Shown here one piece after another: positions 56,324 through 64,000 of a stretch of DNA of 64,000 bases (positions within the stretch are counted from its first letter, which is position 1; every line of letters begins with the position of its first letter). The notes under the pieces were generated by a model. It did not search any database and was not told where the DNA came from. It saw only the letters and a list, made by a program, of their open reading frames with translations. The position numbers were made by a program, and so were the translations under genes. This DNA is from an uncultured Saprospiraceae bacterium (lineage in GTDB: Bacteria; Bacteroidota; Bacteroidia; Chitinophagales; Saprospiraceae): assembly GCA_938016265.1 (NCBI GenBank), contig CALLWB010000042.1, positions 62,001 through 126,000 of the forward strand, read 5' to 3'.

Positions 56324-56439
56324 GGGGTTGGAGTTGGGGGTGGGTGCAGGGTTAGGAGTGGTGAGTGGCTGGTCGCTGACCATTGCCTACACACGCACTT
56401 ACTCCCGCACCCACTCCAAACTTACTCCATACCTAAAAG

Positions 56440-56511
56440 CGGTGAAGACGGGATTCGAACCCGCAACTTGAGGATAGACAATCCCCTGCTCTACCGTTGA
56501 ACTACAACACC
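56440..56511 (-). tRNA. tRNA-Asp(GTC), mismatched acceptor
   Basis: D stem GTTC/GAGC, anticodon loop TTGTCTA (GTC), T arm GCGGG-TTCGAAT-CCCGT, G73. The acceptor GGTGTTG/CTTCACC has two adjacent U-U mismatches (5-68, 6-67). No CCA encoded. Confidence 0.78.
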
Positions 56512-56567
56512 GAATGAATAGTAGAGAAAATTGTATTAAGTATGAAAAATAATCTGCGTAAAAATTC

Positions 56568-56645
56568 AAGCAGATGTAGGAATTGAACCTACTTTTTTTG
56601 TTTGTAACAAAAAAGTAAACCGAAGTAACTTAAATACTGACTGCT
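56568..56645 (-). tRNA. tRNA-like sequence, identity unclear
   Basis: T arm GTAGG-TTCAATT-CCTAC is clear and AGCAG/CTGCT could close the acceptor, but the D region is enlarged and the anticodon stem is a long A/T hairpin (TTTTG/CAAAA) with loop TTACAAA (ACA by position). It may be a degenerate tRNA. Confidence 0.45.
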
Positions 56646-56701
56646 ACTATTTTTTTGTCCCTAATTAGGGCGTATGAATAAAAAAAGGTGAACGAAATCG
56701 G

Positions 56702-56774
56702 TAGCGTAGGCGGGATTTGAACCCGCAACATTTAGATTAAGATTCTAACGCTCTGCCAATTGAGCTACGAAGTA
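56702..56774 (-). tRNA. tRNA-Lys(CTT), disrupted acceptor stem
   Basis: D stem GCTC/GAGC, anticodon stem TTAGA/TCTAA with loop ATCTTAA (CTT), T arm GCGGG-TTCAAAT-CCCGC are perfect. The acceptor strands TACTTCG and CTACGCT hardly pair; AGCG further upstream (to 56779) can pair with CGCT, as if about seven bases were inserted. First gene of the array in the direction of transcription. Confidence 0.65.
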
Positions 56775-56901
56775 ACGCTAGTCCTAAGTATCACCTTATG
56801 TTGTGTGTTTGAAGAACCTTAGCAGTAAAAAATGAGGTGGAAAGTATTGGATCATTTTGTAGCTGCTTTCTAACAGCCACTAATCCTTTGATTGGTAACT
56901 A

Positions 56902-57039
56902 TTAGACAATTCCTTTTATATCATTCCCCATAATATCTCGGGAATTAATGACAATGCCTACGGTTTTAATCCGTCGATCATCCGTTATCATGGAAAGATG
57001 ATTTATTTGCCAATTGATATGTCTAAAAAAGTTTTTCAT
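56902..57039 (-). CDS. Possible small protein upstream of the tRNA array
   Basis: A 45-codon ORF (ATG 57039, TAA 56902-56904) reads MKNFFRHINWQINHLSMIT then DDRRIKTVGIVINSRDI and MGNDIKGIV. It lies on the same strand as the array, just before its first gene, in AT-rich leader sequence. Composition is protein-like but no family is recognised; it could be chance. Confidence 0.3.
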   Translation of the reverse strand: MKNFFRHINWQINHLSMITDDRRIKTVGIVINSRDIMGNDIKGIV

Positions 57040-57470
57040 GATTTTATTTAAATCGTTATGATATACAGTACAAGATATTGGAGTAAATAGTTTCCTAAGG
57101 GGAGATTATTTTTATACTTTTTCAAAATAATCAATCTATCTAACTGACTATCAGTAAATTAATTTTATGTTTTTTTTTGAGAAAATTAGAATAAGTTTTA
57201 TTGGATAGTGAACTAGGTTGCTCAATTTCTTGATTTTGGGTTAAAATATAGGGTAATGGGCGTTGGAATCAAAAGAATCTTGAGCTCCGTGGTAATATTT
57301 TAAACTTATAAAATCAAAACAACCTGGGGTTAATTCGCTTCATTTTTATTTGTACAACCAACAAAAAGGGTTTCAGGAGGAACTTATTCTTATTCCTAAA
57401 CCTGTGCTCCAAATTTGAATTCAAAAAAAATCTGCCGTCCCTAGCATTTAATTGTTCTCCAGATTTCCAT

Positions 57471-57478
57471 TACATTTG
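57471..57478 (+). promoter_or_regulatory. Candidate -7 box of WYL regulator
   Basis: TACATTTG fits TAnnTTTG and lies 55 bases before the start codon at 57534. Confidence 0.5.
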
Positions 57479-57533
57479 CCAAGGTTCTATTCCCAGTAAA
57501 AAAACAATTCAAAACTACCAACCTCAAAAACAG

Positions 57534-58262
57534 ATGGCAGAAGACAAACCACGACTCGCCAGACTAACAGCAATACTCACCCAACTGCAAGCAGGAAGGA
57601 TCATTACTGCCAGAGAGATTGCCGAGAAACACAAGGTCAGCATCCGAACAGTCTACAGAGACATCAGAACGCTCGAAAAATCCGGGATCCCCATATTCAC
57701 CGAAGAAGGAAAGGGCTACTCCCTCATGGAAGGCTACAAATTGCCGCCCGTTATGTTTACTGAAGAAGAAGCGAATGCATTGATCACCGCCGGGCAAATC
57801 ATCGCTCGCAACAAAGACAAATCATTGGCCGACCAATACAAAAATGCCATCGAAAAAATCAAAGCTGTTTTAAAATTCTCCCAAAAAGACAAATCCGATT
57901 TACTATCCAGCCGGATGGATATCCGAACAAACAACAACATTCCAAAAACAAGCAACTTCCTCATCCAACTACAAACCGCCATCACCAACTACCAGTTGGT
58001 GCGCATCGATTATCTCTCGCTACAAAATAAATCAAGCACCAGAAAAATTGAGCCCTTTGCCCTCATCCACACCCAGGACAATTGGGTATTGATTTCCTAC
58101 TGCCGACTGCGCAAAGATTTCAGAGCATTCCGCCTAGACCGCATGCAGTCCATCGCTCCCCAAACCGAACATTTCGAGCCCCACAAAATCACCCTCCAAC
58201 AATACTTCGAAGAAGCCAGAAAAAAATGGAACACCCTACCTCCTGACGGAAGTTGTAATTAA
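57534..58262 (+). CDS. YafY/WYL-domain transcriptional regulator
   Basis: 242 residues: N-terminal DeoR-type helix-turn-helix (ITAREIAEKHKVSIRTVYRDIRTLEKSGIPIF), then a WYL domain (about 130-210; LVRIDYLSLQNKSSTRKIEPFALIHTQDNWVLISYC). WYL domains bind nucleic acids or small ligands; WYL regulators also guard several defence loci. In Bacteroidota this family is commonly next to a GyrI-like protein, as here. It is divergent from the tRNA array across 750 bases, so control of the array is possible but unproven. Confidence 0.88.
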   Translation: MAEDKPRLARLTAILTQLQAGRIITAREIAEKHKVSIRTVYRDIRTLEKSGIPIFTEEGKGYSLMEGYKLPPVMFTEEEANALITAGQIIARNKDKSLADQYKNAIEKIKAVLKFSQKDKSDLLSSRMDIRTNNNIPKTSNFLIQLQTAITNYQLVRIDYLSLQNKSSTRKIEPFALIHTQDNWVLISYCRLRKDFRAFRLDRMQSIAPQTEHFEPHKITLQQYFEEARKKWNTLPPDGSCN

Positions 58263-58465
58263 GTTATTGGTCTAATGGTTTATTTGGTAAGCTGGCCACT
58301 CCTTTATTTTCATTGCTTAAGAAGCTAGAATGTTTCCCAATAATTCTTCCTATTGTATATTTCTCTGATTACACATTAATCTATAATTCAAGGAAATTTT
58401 TCATTAAAAAAGAAAAGAAAAAATTAAATTTCCACCCCTGACATACCCTTGTCACACCCCACCCC

Positions 58466-58473
58466 TAAATTTG
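58466..58473 (+). promoter_or_regulatory. Candidate -7 box of GyrI-like gene
   Basis: TAAATTTG fits TAnnTTTG and lies 35 bases before the ATG at 58508. Confidence 0.45.
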
Positions 58474-58507
58474 TATCGAATCAAACAAGTAATTAAAAAA
58501 ACAAATC

Positions 58508-58969
58508 ATGAAAAAAGTAACAATTGAACCTTTCCAACTAATCGGAATCACAGTAAGAACAACAAATGAAAACGGACAAGCAGCTCAGGACATCGGTCAA
58601 TTATGGAGCAAATTGATGGGAGAAGGTATTGTAGATAAAATTCCGAACAAATTGGATTCAAGCATCTACTCCATGTACACCAACTATGAAAGCGACCACA
58701 CGAAACCATACGACACCATCCTCGGTTGCAAAGTCAGTTCGCTGGAGGATATACCAGAAGGAATGGTTGGTCAGTCGTTTGAAGGAGGAACGTATGGCAA
58801 ATTTGTATGCAAAGGAGACTTGACGAAGGGACTCGTTTCCGCTTCCTGGTTCAAAATCTGGGAGGAAGACATCGATCGGGTATATACTGCTGATTTTGAA
58901 TTGTATGGTGAAAAGGCACAAAACCCTACAGATGCAGAAGTCGACATTCTAATCGCGCTAAACAACTAG
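58508..58969 (+). CDS. GyrI-like/effector-binding domain protein
   Basis: 153 residues with the SOUL/GyrI fold layout: IEPFQLIGITVRTTNENGQ, DTILGCKVSSLEDIPEGMVGQSFEGGTYGKF, and a C-terminal IWEEDIDRVYTADFELYGE segment. Such stand-alone domains bind small molecules. It follows the WYL regulator by 245 bases with its own promoter box. Confidence 0.85.
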   Translation: MKKVTIEPFQLIGITVRTTNENGQAAQDIGQLWSKLMGEGIVDKIPNKLDSSIYSMYTNYESDHTKPYDTILGCKVSSLEDIPEGMVGQSFEGGTYGKFVCKGDLTKGLVSASWFKIWEEDIDRVYTADFELYGEKAQNPTDAEVDILIALNN

Positions 58970-58971
58970 GC

Positions 58972-59109
58972 ATGAAAAAAGTAGAATTCCAATCAAGAGA
59001 CGGTTTGTTAATGACCGCAGACTATTACGAAGTGAAGGAACAAGGGCATGCTGCTCTTGTGCCATCGCTCCCACTGCAACCGCGCAGAGTACAGATGAGC
59101 AGTTTTTGA
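58972..59109 (+). pseudogene. Remnant of an alpha/beta hydrolase gene
   Basis: Starts MKKVEFQSRDGLLMTADYY, typical of a dienelactone-hydrolase-like N-terminus, three bases after the GyrI-like stop. Around 59050 the frame shifts: frame +1 reads LLLCHRSHCNRAEYR, the expected oxyanion region, then stops at 59096. Both frames end within 60 bases, so the gene is frameshifted and truncated. Confidence 0.65.
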
Positions 59110-59361
59110 ACTAGAATTCTAACAGCAATTGTAGGCATTCCTAGAATTTTCAAGGCGCTTTAAACCGATCGAAAGTCCTCTGTTTGAAGCGTTTTCTAGT
59201 TGTACCATTTGTTGTTTTGTTCCTTGGTATTTTTTTTCCTGCCCCTTGGTCGAATCTCTTGTGGTATCCATCGTTTTTGTTGTTCTAACAAAACTGAATT
59301 CTATATCTTAGTAAAGCATCAATTTCAGGCAGCGACCTAAATCATTACTAAAAACTAAAAC

Positions 59362-59877
59362 ATGGAATTGGAAAACTTAATATCAAGTAATCTGGGACTT
59401 GTACATCTGATATTTTCTATCCTAGCTTTGATTTTTGGTTCGATGGTACTATTTAGAACTAAGGGGACGACGGTCCACAAACGGACAGGTTATATCTATG
59501 GTGTTTTGATGCTTGGTGTCAATTTGACTGCATTTATGATGTATCGGTTGTTTGGGGAATTTGGCATTTTCCACTGGATGGCGGTGGTTAGTTTATTGAC
59601 CTTATTCGCGGGTATGGTACCAATCATTCTTAAAAAACCAGTCTCTTATATATCACTACACTTCGGTTTTATGTATTGGTCCGTTATGGGTCTTTATGGC
59701 GCTTTAGTGGCCGAAACATTTGTTAGATTTCCTGATGTAGTCATGGAAAGTGGCCTACCGAATTCGGCATTTTACAATATGACAGGCATTGCAGTTGGTA
59801 TTACCATGAGTATTGGTGCCTTCTTCTTTGTAAAGAATAAGAATAGGTGGGAACAATTTGATAAATCAATTAAGTAA
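59362..59877 (+). CDS. DUF2306-like membrane protein
   Basis: 171 residues with five hydrophobic helices (LVHLIFSILALIFGSMVLF, GYIYGVLMLGVNLTAFMMY, WMAVVSLLTLFAGMVPIIL, and two more). H/Y/R residues before helices (KGTTVHKRTGYIYG) fit the DUF2306 family of small membrane proteins. Function is unknown. It stands alone between the hydrolase remnant and a large gap. Confidence 0.7.
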   Translation: MELENLISSNLGLVHLIFSILALIFGSMVLFRTKGTTVHKRTGYIYGVLMLGVNLTAFMMYRLFGEFGIFHWMAVVSLLTLFAGMVPIILKKPVSYISLHFGFMYWSVMGLYGALVAETFVRFPDVVMESGLPNSAFYNMTGIAVGITMSIGAFFFVKNKNRWEQFDKSIK

Positions 59878-60896
59878 TTGGTTCGTTTCCTGGAAGTCTC
59901 ATTTTCCATTTTCTGCGTGCTGTTTCTATAATTTTGGGTTGACAAAATGCTTTAAAAATGGATAATTTGACCTTCTAAATGAATAAATAAAAGGACAATC
60001 TCCCTTACTATTTCCCTAGGCAATCTGTCAATTGGGAGTTTGGCACTGTAGTACTGCTGTCTGTTCTTTTGTTGGTTTTGTTATTCTTAAATCCTTCTAT
60101 ACTTAAGAATTCCTCATTGTTCATTCTAAGCAGTACACTATACCTTAGACTTGGTGATAGAAAAAGCTTCAACACTGCGAACTCCACTAAATACAGGCAA
60201 AAAGAAGTCGCTTTTGAGAATGGACACATCTATTAAATTATCTTTTTATTACATTTGTACATCACCTGGCCTTCCTTCCAAAACCAGGTATTACTTTTGC
60301 CTTTCACCAAGTAGTTTCCCAATCAACCAATCGGTAATTCACCTAGAAATGGTTTATCCATTTCTTACAAATTCAAAAATGAACAATTTCCTACAAAAGC
60401 ATCTATTTCAGTATCTTTTTGTTGCAACTTTCATTTTTTTGACCTATCATTGAATCGTGAACAAATACTATCAATACTTCATTCAGCGAAGCTAAGCAGA
60501 ATAACCTACTTTGCAAGGCAATGTCATCCAGCTACTACTGACACATTTATATTTTTACAAGTTATACATGTTATTAAACCATGGTATGACAACCATTAGT
60601 GTGTGCCTCACTTTGCGGTAAATTAACGTGAACTCGCGTTTTTTTTTTGCATAGTGGACGCAGAACGGCAATGAAACTATCACCTTGATCTATCTGTTCT
60701 GGTTAGACTTCGGTAGTTTCTTGTCGTTGTTTTTCTGTCTATACCTTTGCCACTATTAGAATTGAATTACAGCCATTCACAGAATTAAAGATGTTCCCTC
60801 CTCAAAACTAAGAACCCAAAAAAATTATTATCATAATAACATTGAATATTCCTACCTTACCATCAGCAAATACTAAACATCAAGATTCGCAAAAAA
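59878..60896. other. Large intergenic region
   Basis: About 1 kb without a recognisable gene. The short frames present start at non-ATG codons and look like chance. It may hold the remains of a deleted gene and should contain the Crp/Fnr gene promoter. Confidence 0.45.
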
Positions 60897-61472
60897 ATGA
60901 AAGAAATTGCCAATTATATAGAAGCCTATTTGGGAATTCCCCCCCAAGCATTCACAAAAATTGCCGATTTTTTTGACGAGCAAATTGTCAGCAAAGATAT
61001 TTATCTATCAAAACAAGGAAAATACAAAGCAAATTTCAGCTTTATCAAAAGTGGGTATGTCCGTATTTTTAATATTGACGCAAACACAGGAAAAGAGATA
61101 ACCCAATGGATTTCCACCCCAGGCTCCATAGTGACCGACCTGTCTTCTCTATTTTTTGAAATGCCGGCAAAATGGGAGATTCAAACACTATCAGAATGTG
61201 TGTTATTCACCATGAGCCACGAAAATTACAAGCAAATTGGCCAATATGTTCCAAATTGGAACCACCTAGAAAAACTATTCATGGCCAAATGCTTCAGCAC
61301 GTTAGAAGATCGAGTGTATAGTCACCTCTCTATGTCCTCCGAAGAACGATACAAAATGTTTTTTGATTTGAATCCTGAACTATTCAACCAAGTTCCGTTG
61401 CAATATATTGCTTCTATGCTTGGAATGACACCAGAAACATTCAGCAGAGTCCGAAAAAAATTAAGTTCTTGA
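60897..61472 (+). CDS. Crp/Fnr family transcriptional regulator
   Basis: 191 residues: cyclic-nucleotide-binding-type jelly roll (about 20-120; YLSKQGKYKANFSFIKSGYVRIFNID) and a C-terminal helix-turn-helix (VPLQYIASMLGMTPETFSRVRKKLS). No cysteine cluster for oxygen sensing and no full phosphate-binding motif was seen. This small Bacteroidota subtype is common; the effector is unknown. Confidence 0.87.
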   Translation: MKEIANYIEAYLGIPPQAFTKIADFFDEQIVSKDIYLSKQGKYKANFSFIKSGYVRIFNIDANTGKEITQWISTPGSIVTDLSSLFFEMPAKWEIQTLSECVLFTMSHENYKQIGQYVPNWNHLEKLFMAKCFSTLEDRVYSHLSMSSEERYKMFFDLNPELFNQVPLQYIASMLGMTPETFSRVRKKLSS

Positions 61473-61552
61473 TTTATGTCAAGAGTAGCCATTGATTATT
61501 GATTGATATTTGTACCAACGGAAACAAACTATCAATATTTATTAATCATAAA

Positions 61553-61987
61553 ATGAATTTAATCATGGCTCAGAAAACAATCAAAACGCAAATCTCCATC
61601 GACGCTACCCCAGAAAAAGTGTGGCAAATACTCACCGATTTTGACAAATATCCAGATTGGAATCCCTTCATCCTTTCCTTAACAGGAGTGATGGAAACCG
61701 GCCAGAAAATCAACATCAAATTAGCCGACATGTCCTTCAATCCTACTATACTCAAATTTGAGAAAAACAAAGAAATGAGATGGATCGGCAAACTACTCTT
61801 TAAAGGCCTTTTCGATGGCGAACATAGTTTCATTATAGAAGATAACAAGGACGGAACCGTCACCTTCAAACACGAAGAGATCTTCAACGGTCTACTAGTA
61901 GGCCCCTTCAGCAAAAAACTAGATACCCAAACCAAACAAGGTTTTGAAATGATGAATCAGAAGCTTAAAGAACTAGCAGAAGCATGA
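61553..61987 (+). CDS. SRPBCC domain protein (activator of Hsp90-like/polyketide cyclase)
   Basis: About 144 residues from ATG 61553 (ATG 61565 is also possible; the upstream TTG is not). The SRPBCC opening TQISIDATPEKVWQILTDFDKYPDWNPF and the closing KLDTQTKQGFEMMNQKLKELAE helix are clear. It probably binds a hydrophobic ligand. It lies 80 bases downstream of the Crp/Fnr gene and may be its target. Confidence 0.82.
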   Translation: MNLIMAQKTIKTQISIDATPEKVWQILTDFDKYPDWNPFILSLTGVMETGQKINIKLADMSFNPTILKFEKNKEMRWIGKLLFKGLFDGEHSFIIEDNKDGTVTFKHEEIFNGLLVGPFSKKLDTQTKQGFEMMNQKLKELAEA

Positions 61988-62162
61988 AAAGCCGCTCTTC
62001 AAAAAATTATCAATAACAATTTCCCAAGTCCTACGCGCTCTCGTATTAAAACTTTGCGGCTTAGCGCCTTTGCGATGAAAAACTCACGCATTCCCCCTCA
62101 CTCAAAGAGAAAAAACCCCTAACCCTAAAAAATCCCATAGATAACCAATATATTTGTTAACT

Positions 62163-63167
62163 ATGGAAACATCACTCCCTGAGTTCACCAAACTAACTGA
62201 CCTAGCTGCAGAAAAACTAGGTGGCAAGGTCCTCTACGCTACAGACGACTTCTTCGCAGAAAAAGAAAACCTGATCAAACCAGGCAGAGGCATCTTCATC
62301 CCAGACAAATACACGGATCGCGGAAAATGGATGGACGGATGGGAATCCAGACGAAAACGAACAGAAGGCCACGACTGGTGTGTAGTGCAACTCGCCGTGC
62401 CAGGAGTCATCCAAGGAGTAGACATCGACACCAATCACTTCCTGGGCAATCAACCCGCTTTTGCTTCCCTAGATGCCTGCTACCTCGACCACGAACCAAC
62501 AGTAGAAGAAATAGAAAACGACCAACTCCCCTGGGAAGAAATCCTGCCAAAAACAGTCACCGTCCCGGGAAGTCAACACCTGCTCGAAATCCAGTCCGAC
62601 AAAAAATGGACACACCTGAAACTCCACATCTTTCCCGATGGCGGTGTAGCAAGACTAAAGGTCTATGGCAATGTCTATAAAGACTGGTCAAAAGTAGCAG
62701 AAGATGAAGTAGTTGACCTCGCATTTGCTAAAAATGGTGCTTACCCTATTGCTTGCAATGATATGTTCTTCAGCCATATGAGCAACCTGATCATGCCAGA
62801 ACGCGGAGCAAACATGGGCGACGGCTGGGAAACCAAACGTAACCGGACCCCAAACAACAAAGACTGGGTCATCGTAAAATTGGCCACCAAAGGAACTATT
62901 CAAAAAGTCTTGGTAGATACTTGCCACTTCAAGGGCAACTATCCAGATCGCTGTTCCCTACAGGGGTGTGTATTGGACAATGATGACTGTTTGAAGGAAG
63001 ATATAGAATGGTTTGACATTCTGCCACAAGTAAAACTGCATGCACATAAGGAGCATTTGTTCGATGGCGAAGTCAATTCTGACCAGCCTTGTACGCATGT
63101 TCGATTGTTCATTTATCCAGATGGCGGGATCAGCAGACTTCGGTTGTTCGGCACAAAATCACTTTAA
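62163..63167 (+). CDS. alc: Allantoicase
   Basis: About 334 residues from ATG 62163. Two homologous allantoicase repeats are visible: ATDDFFAEKENLIKPG ... DGWESRRKRTEGHDWCVVQLA and CNDMFFSHMSNLIMP ... DGWETKRNRTPNNKDWVIVKLA; each ends with an HLKLHIFPDGGVARLKVYG- or HVRLFIYPDGGISRLRLFG-type strand pair. It hydrolyses allantoate to ureidoglycolate and urea. It lies three bases before puuD, completing the link with the allantoinase at 11908. Confidence 0.93.
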   Translation: METSLPEFTKLTDLAAEKLGGKVLYATDDFFAEKENLIKPGRGIFIPDKYTDRGKWMDGWESRRKRTEGHDWCVVQLAVPGVIQGVDIDTNHFLGNQPAFASLDACYLDHEPTVEEIENDQLPWEEILPKTVTVPGSQHLLEIQSDKKWTHLKLHIFPDGGVARLKVYGNVYKDWSKVAEDEVVDLAFAKNGAYPIACNDMFFSHMSNLIMPERGANMGDGWETKRNRTPNNKDWVIVKLATKGTIQKVLVDTCHFKGNYPDRCSLQGCVLDNDDCLKEDIEWFDILPQVKLHAHKEHLFDGEVNSDQPCTHVRLFIYPDGGISRLRLFGTKSL

Positions 63168-63170
63168 TCC

Positions 63171-64000
63171 ATGACGGTATTACTCATCATCATTGGTTGT
63201 ATTTTCCTTGGATTTGTAGTGAGCCTTTCCGCTTTTAATAAGGTAACTGAAGTCTACCATCAAAAAATCAAAGATGACCAGGAGACGGAACTGGAGGCGC
63301 ATATCTACGAAGAAGCCAGTAATACTAGTGGTTTTTTGAACGCGGGTCTTGGTCTTGCATTTATTGCGCTGTTGTTTATGGTGTATCAAATGCTCAAAGG
63401 GTCTCCTTATGAAGGCCACCTATTTGAATGGTTGAACATCATTGTACGTTGGGCGCACATCACTTTTGGGATAGCCTGGATCGGAGCCTCATTCTACTTT
63501 GTGTTCTTGGAGAACAGCCTGAATCGCAAGAAAGACCTAAGAGACGAACTCGCTGGAAATCTATGGGCCGTGCACGGCGGTGGATTCTATTATCTAGAAA
63601 AATACAAGCTCGCTCCTAAGACGATTCCCAAAGAATTACATTGGTTCAAATATGAAGCCTATTTCACTTGGCTTAGTGGATTTTGTTTGCTTTGGGTGGT
63701 CTATTATTTTAATGCGAAAGGCAATCTTATTGATCCAAATGTGGCTGATCTGACACCTGCAACGGCGGTTACTATTGGTATTTTGGGAATGTTGGCGGGT
63801 TGGTTGTGTTATGACTTGCTTTGCAAAAGTCCGATTGTTGACAATGGTCCTTTGTTTTTTGTAGTATTTTTCCTTGTTTTGACTGGATTTTCCTGGTATT
63901 TTGCTCAGGTTTTTAGCGCTCGGGCGGCTTATATACATGTAGGAGCGGTGATCGGTACACTGATGGTGGGGAATGTTTTTTTTGGAATAATTCCTGCTCA
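63171..64000 (+). CDS. puuD: Membrane urate oxidase PuuD, N-terminal part (truncated by window end)
   Basis: At least 276 residues, open to the window end. Several transmembrane helices are visible; IVRWAHITFGIAWIGASFYFVFLENSLN, NLWAVHGGGFYYLEKY and WFKYEAYFTWLSGF match the urate-oxidase N-terminal domain of PuuD, which in known members precedes a cytochrome c domain and feeds electrons to the respiratory chain. That domain, if present, lies outside the window. It starts three bases after the allantoicase stop, so the two are co-transcribed. Confidence 0.9.
   Translation, partial: MTVLLIIIGCIFLGFVVSLSAFNKVTEVYHQKIKDDQETELEAHIYEEASNTSGFLNAGLGLAFIALLFMVYQMLKGSPYEGHLFEWLNIIVRWAHITFGIAWIGASFYFVFLENSLNRKKDLRDELAGNLWAVHGGGFYYLEKYKLAPKTIPKELHWFKYEAYFTWLSGFCLLWVVYYFNAKGNLIDPNVADLTPATAVTIGILGMLAGWLCYDLLCKSPIVDNGPLFFVVFFLVLTGFSWYFAQVFSARAAYIHVGAVIGTLMVGNVFFGIIPA

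Larger units (their letters stand above)
55007..56417. repeat. Hairpin-forming spacer repeats inside the tRNA array
   Basis: Inverted repeats between tRNAs share GGTAGAAGGTAT- or GTAGAAAGTAG-type arms: 55007-55018/55068-55079, 55201-55222 and 55969-55987/56019-56037 (19-base arms, one mismatch). A different GC-rich hairpin occupies 56337-56351/56404-56417. The same arm words occur weakly at 3006-3030 and 26029-26055. Confidence 0.6.
56780..57533. other. Region upstream of the tRNA array
   Basis: About 750 AT-rich bases. It holds the small minus-strand ORF at 56902-57039, the likely array promoter and the regulator promoter at 57471. No further tRNA T-arm signature was seen. Confidence 0.5.

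Noticed and set aside
60008-60453. Two short frames in the 59878-60896 gap
   Set aside because: They start at non-ATG codons and resemble no protein; probably chance.

Overview
The window looks like a chromosomal piece of a member of the Bacteroidota, most likely Saprospiria (Lewinella/Haliscomenobacter-like). Evidence: several secreted proteins end in type IX secretion C-terminal sorting domains, there are two TonB-dependent receptors, some genes carry the Bacteroidota -7 box TAnnTTTG, two TPR-like proteins belong to lineages seen in this group, and intergenic DNA is AT-rich. No prophage, insertion sequence or CRISPR array was seen. Organism and family assignments come from reading the translations, not from a search.

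Layout. 1-6.9 kb: surface/lipoprotein genes, a TPR-like protein and the overlapping xanthine dehydrogenase genes xdhA-xdhB. 7.5-13.3 kb: a TonB-dependent receptor, XdhC and allantoinase. 13.3-24.6 kb: T9SS cargo, two paralogous coiled-coil surface proteins, lipoproteins and an alpha/beta hydrolase. 24.8-31.2 kb: two AraC regulators around a TonB receptor, carbonic anhydrase and an NAD-dependent reductase. 31.4-36.8 kb: small envelope proteins, a MarR-membrane protein operon with matching operators, thioredoxin and a TPR-like protein. 37-42.9 kb: a 1944-residue secreted M4 protease with leucine-rich repeats. 43-47.3 kb: a tight accessory run (unknown two-repeat protein, AbiEii-like nucleotidyltransferase, beta-rich protein, GNAT acetyltransferase, RsgA-type GTPase). 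47.8-49.9 kb: a large HTH/PLD-like protein of unknown role. 50-52.8 kb: reductase, peroxiredoxin, AraC regulator. 52.9-56.8 kb: a Ro60 (TROVE) gene preceded on the same strand by 13 tRNA or tRNA-like genes. 57.5-62 kb: WYL regulator, GyrI-like protein, a broken hydrolase gene, a membrane protein, a Crp/Fnr regulator and an SRPBCC protein. 62.2-64 kb: allantoicase and the start of the membrane urate oxidase PuuD.

Two themes stand out. First, purine degradation is encoded at both ends of the window: xanthine to urate (XdhAB with XdhC), urate oxidation (PuuD), allantoin to allantoate (AllB) and allantoate to ureidoglycolate plus urea (Alc). Second, the Ro60 locus is unusual. The 436 bases between the last tRNA and the Ro60 start codon hold a segment almost identical to the helix 69/71 region of 23S rRNA. 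Many of the tRNAs are irregular (mismatched acceptor stems, an odd D arm, a rare UAU isoleucine anticodon), and hairpin-forming spacer repeats separate several of them. I read this as a candidate RNA quality-control, decoy or RNA-repair locus in which Ro60 handles tRNA-like and rRNA-like RNAs. It is the best candidate here for an undescribed system.
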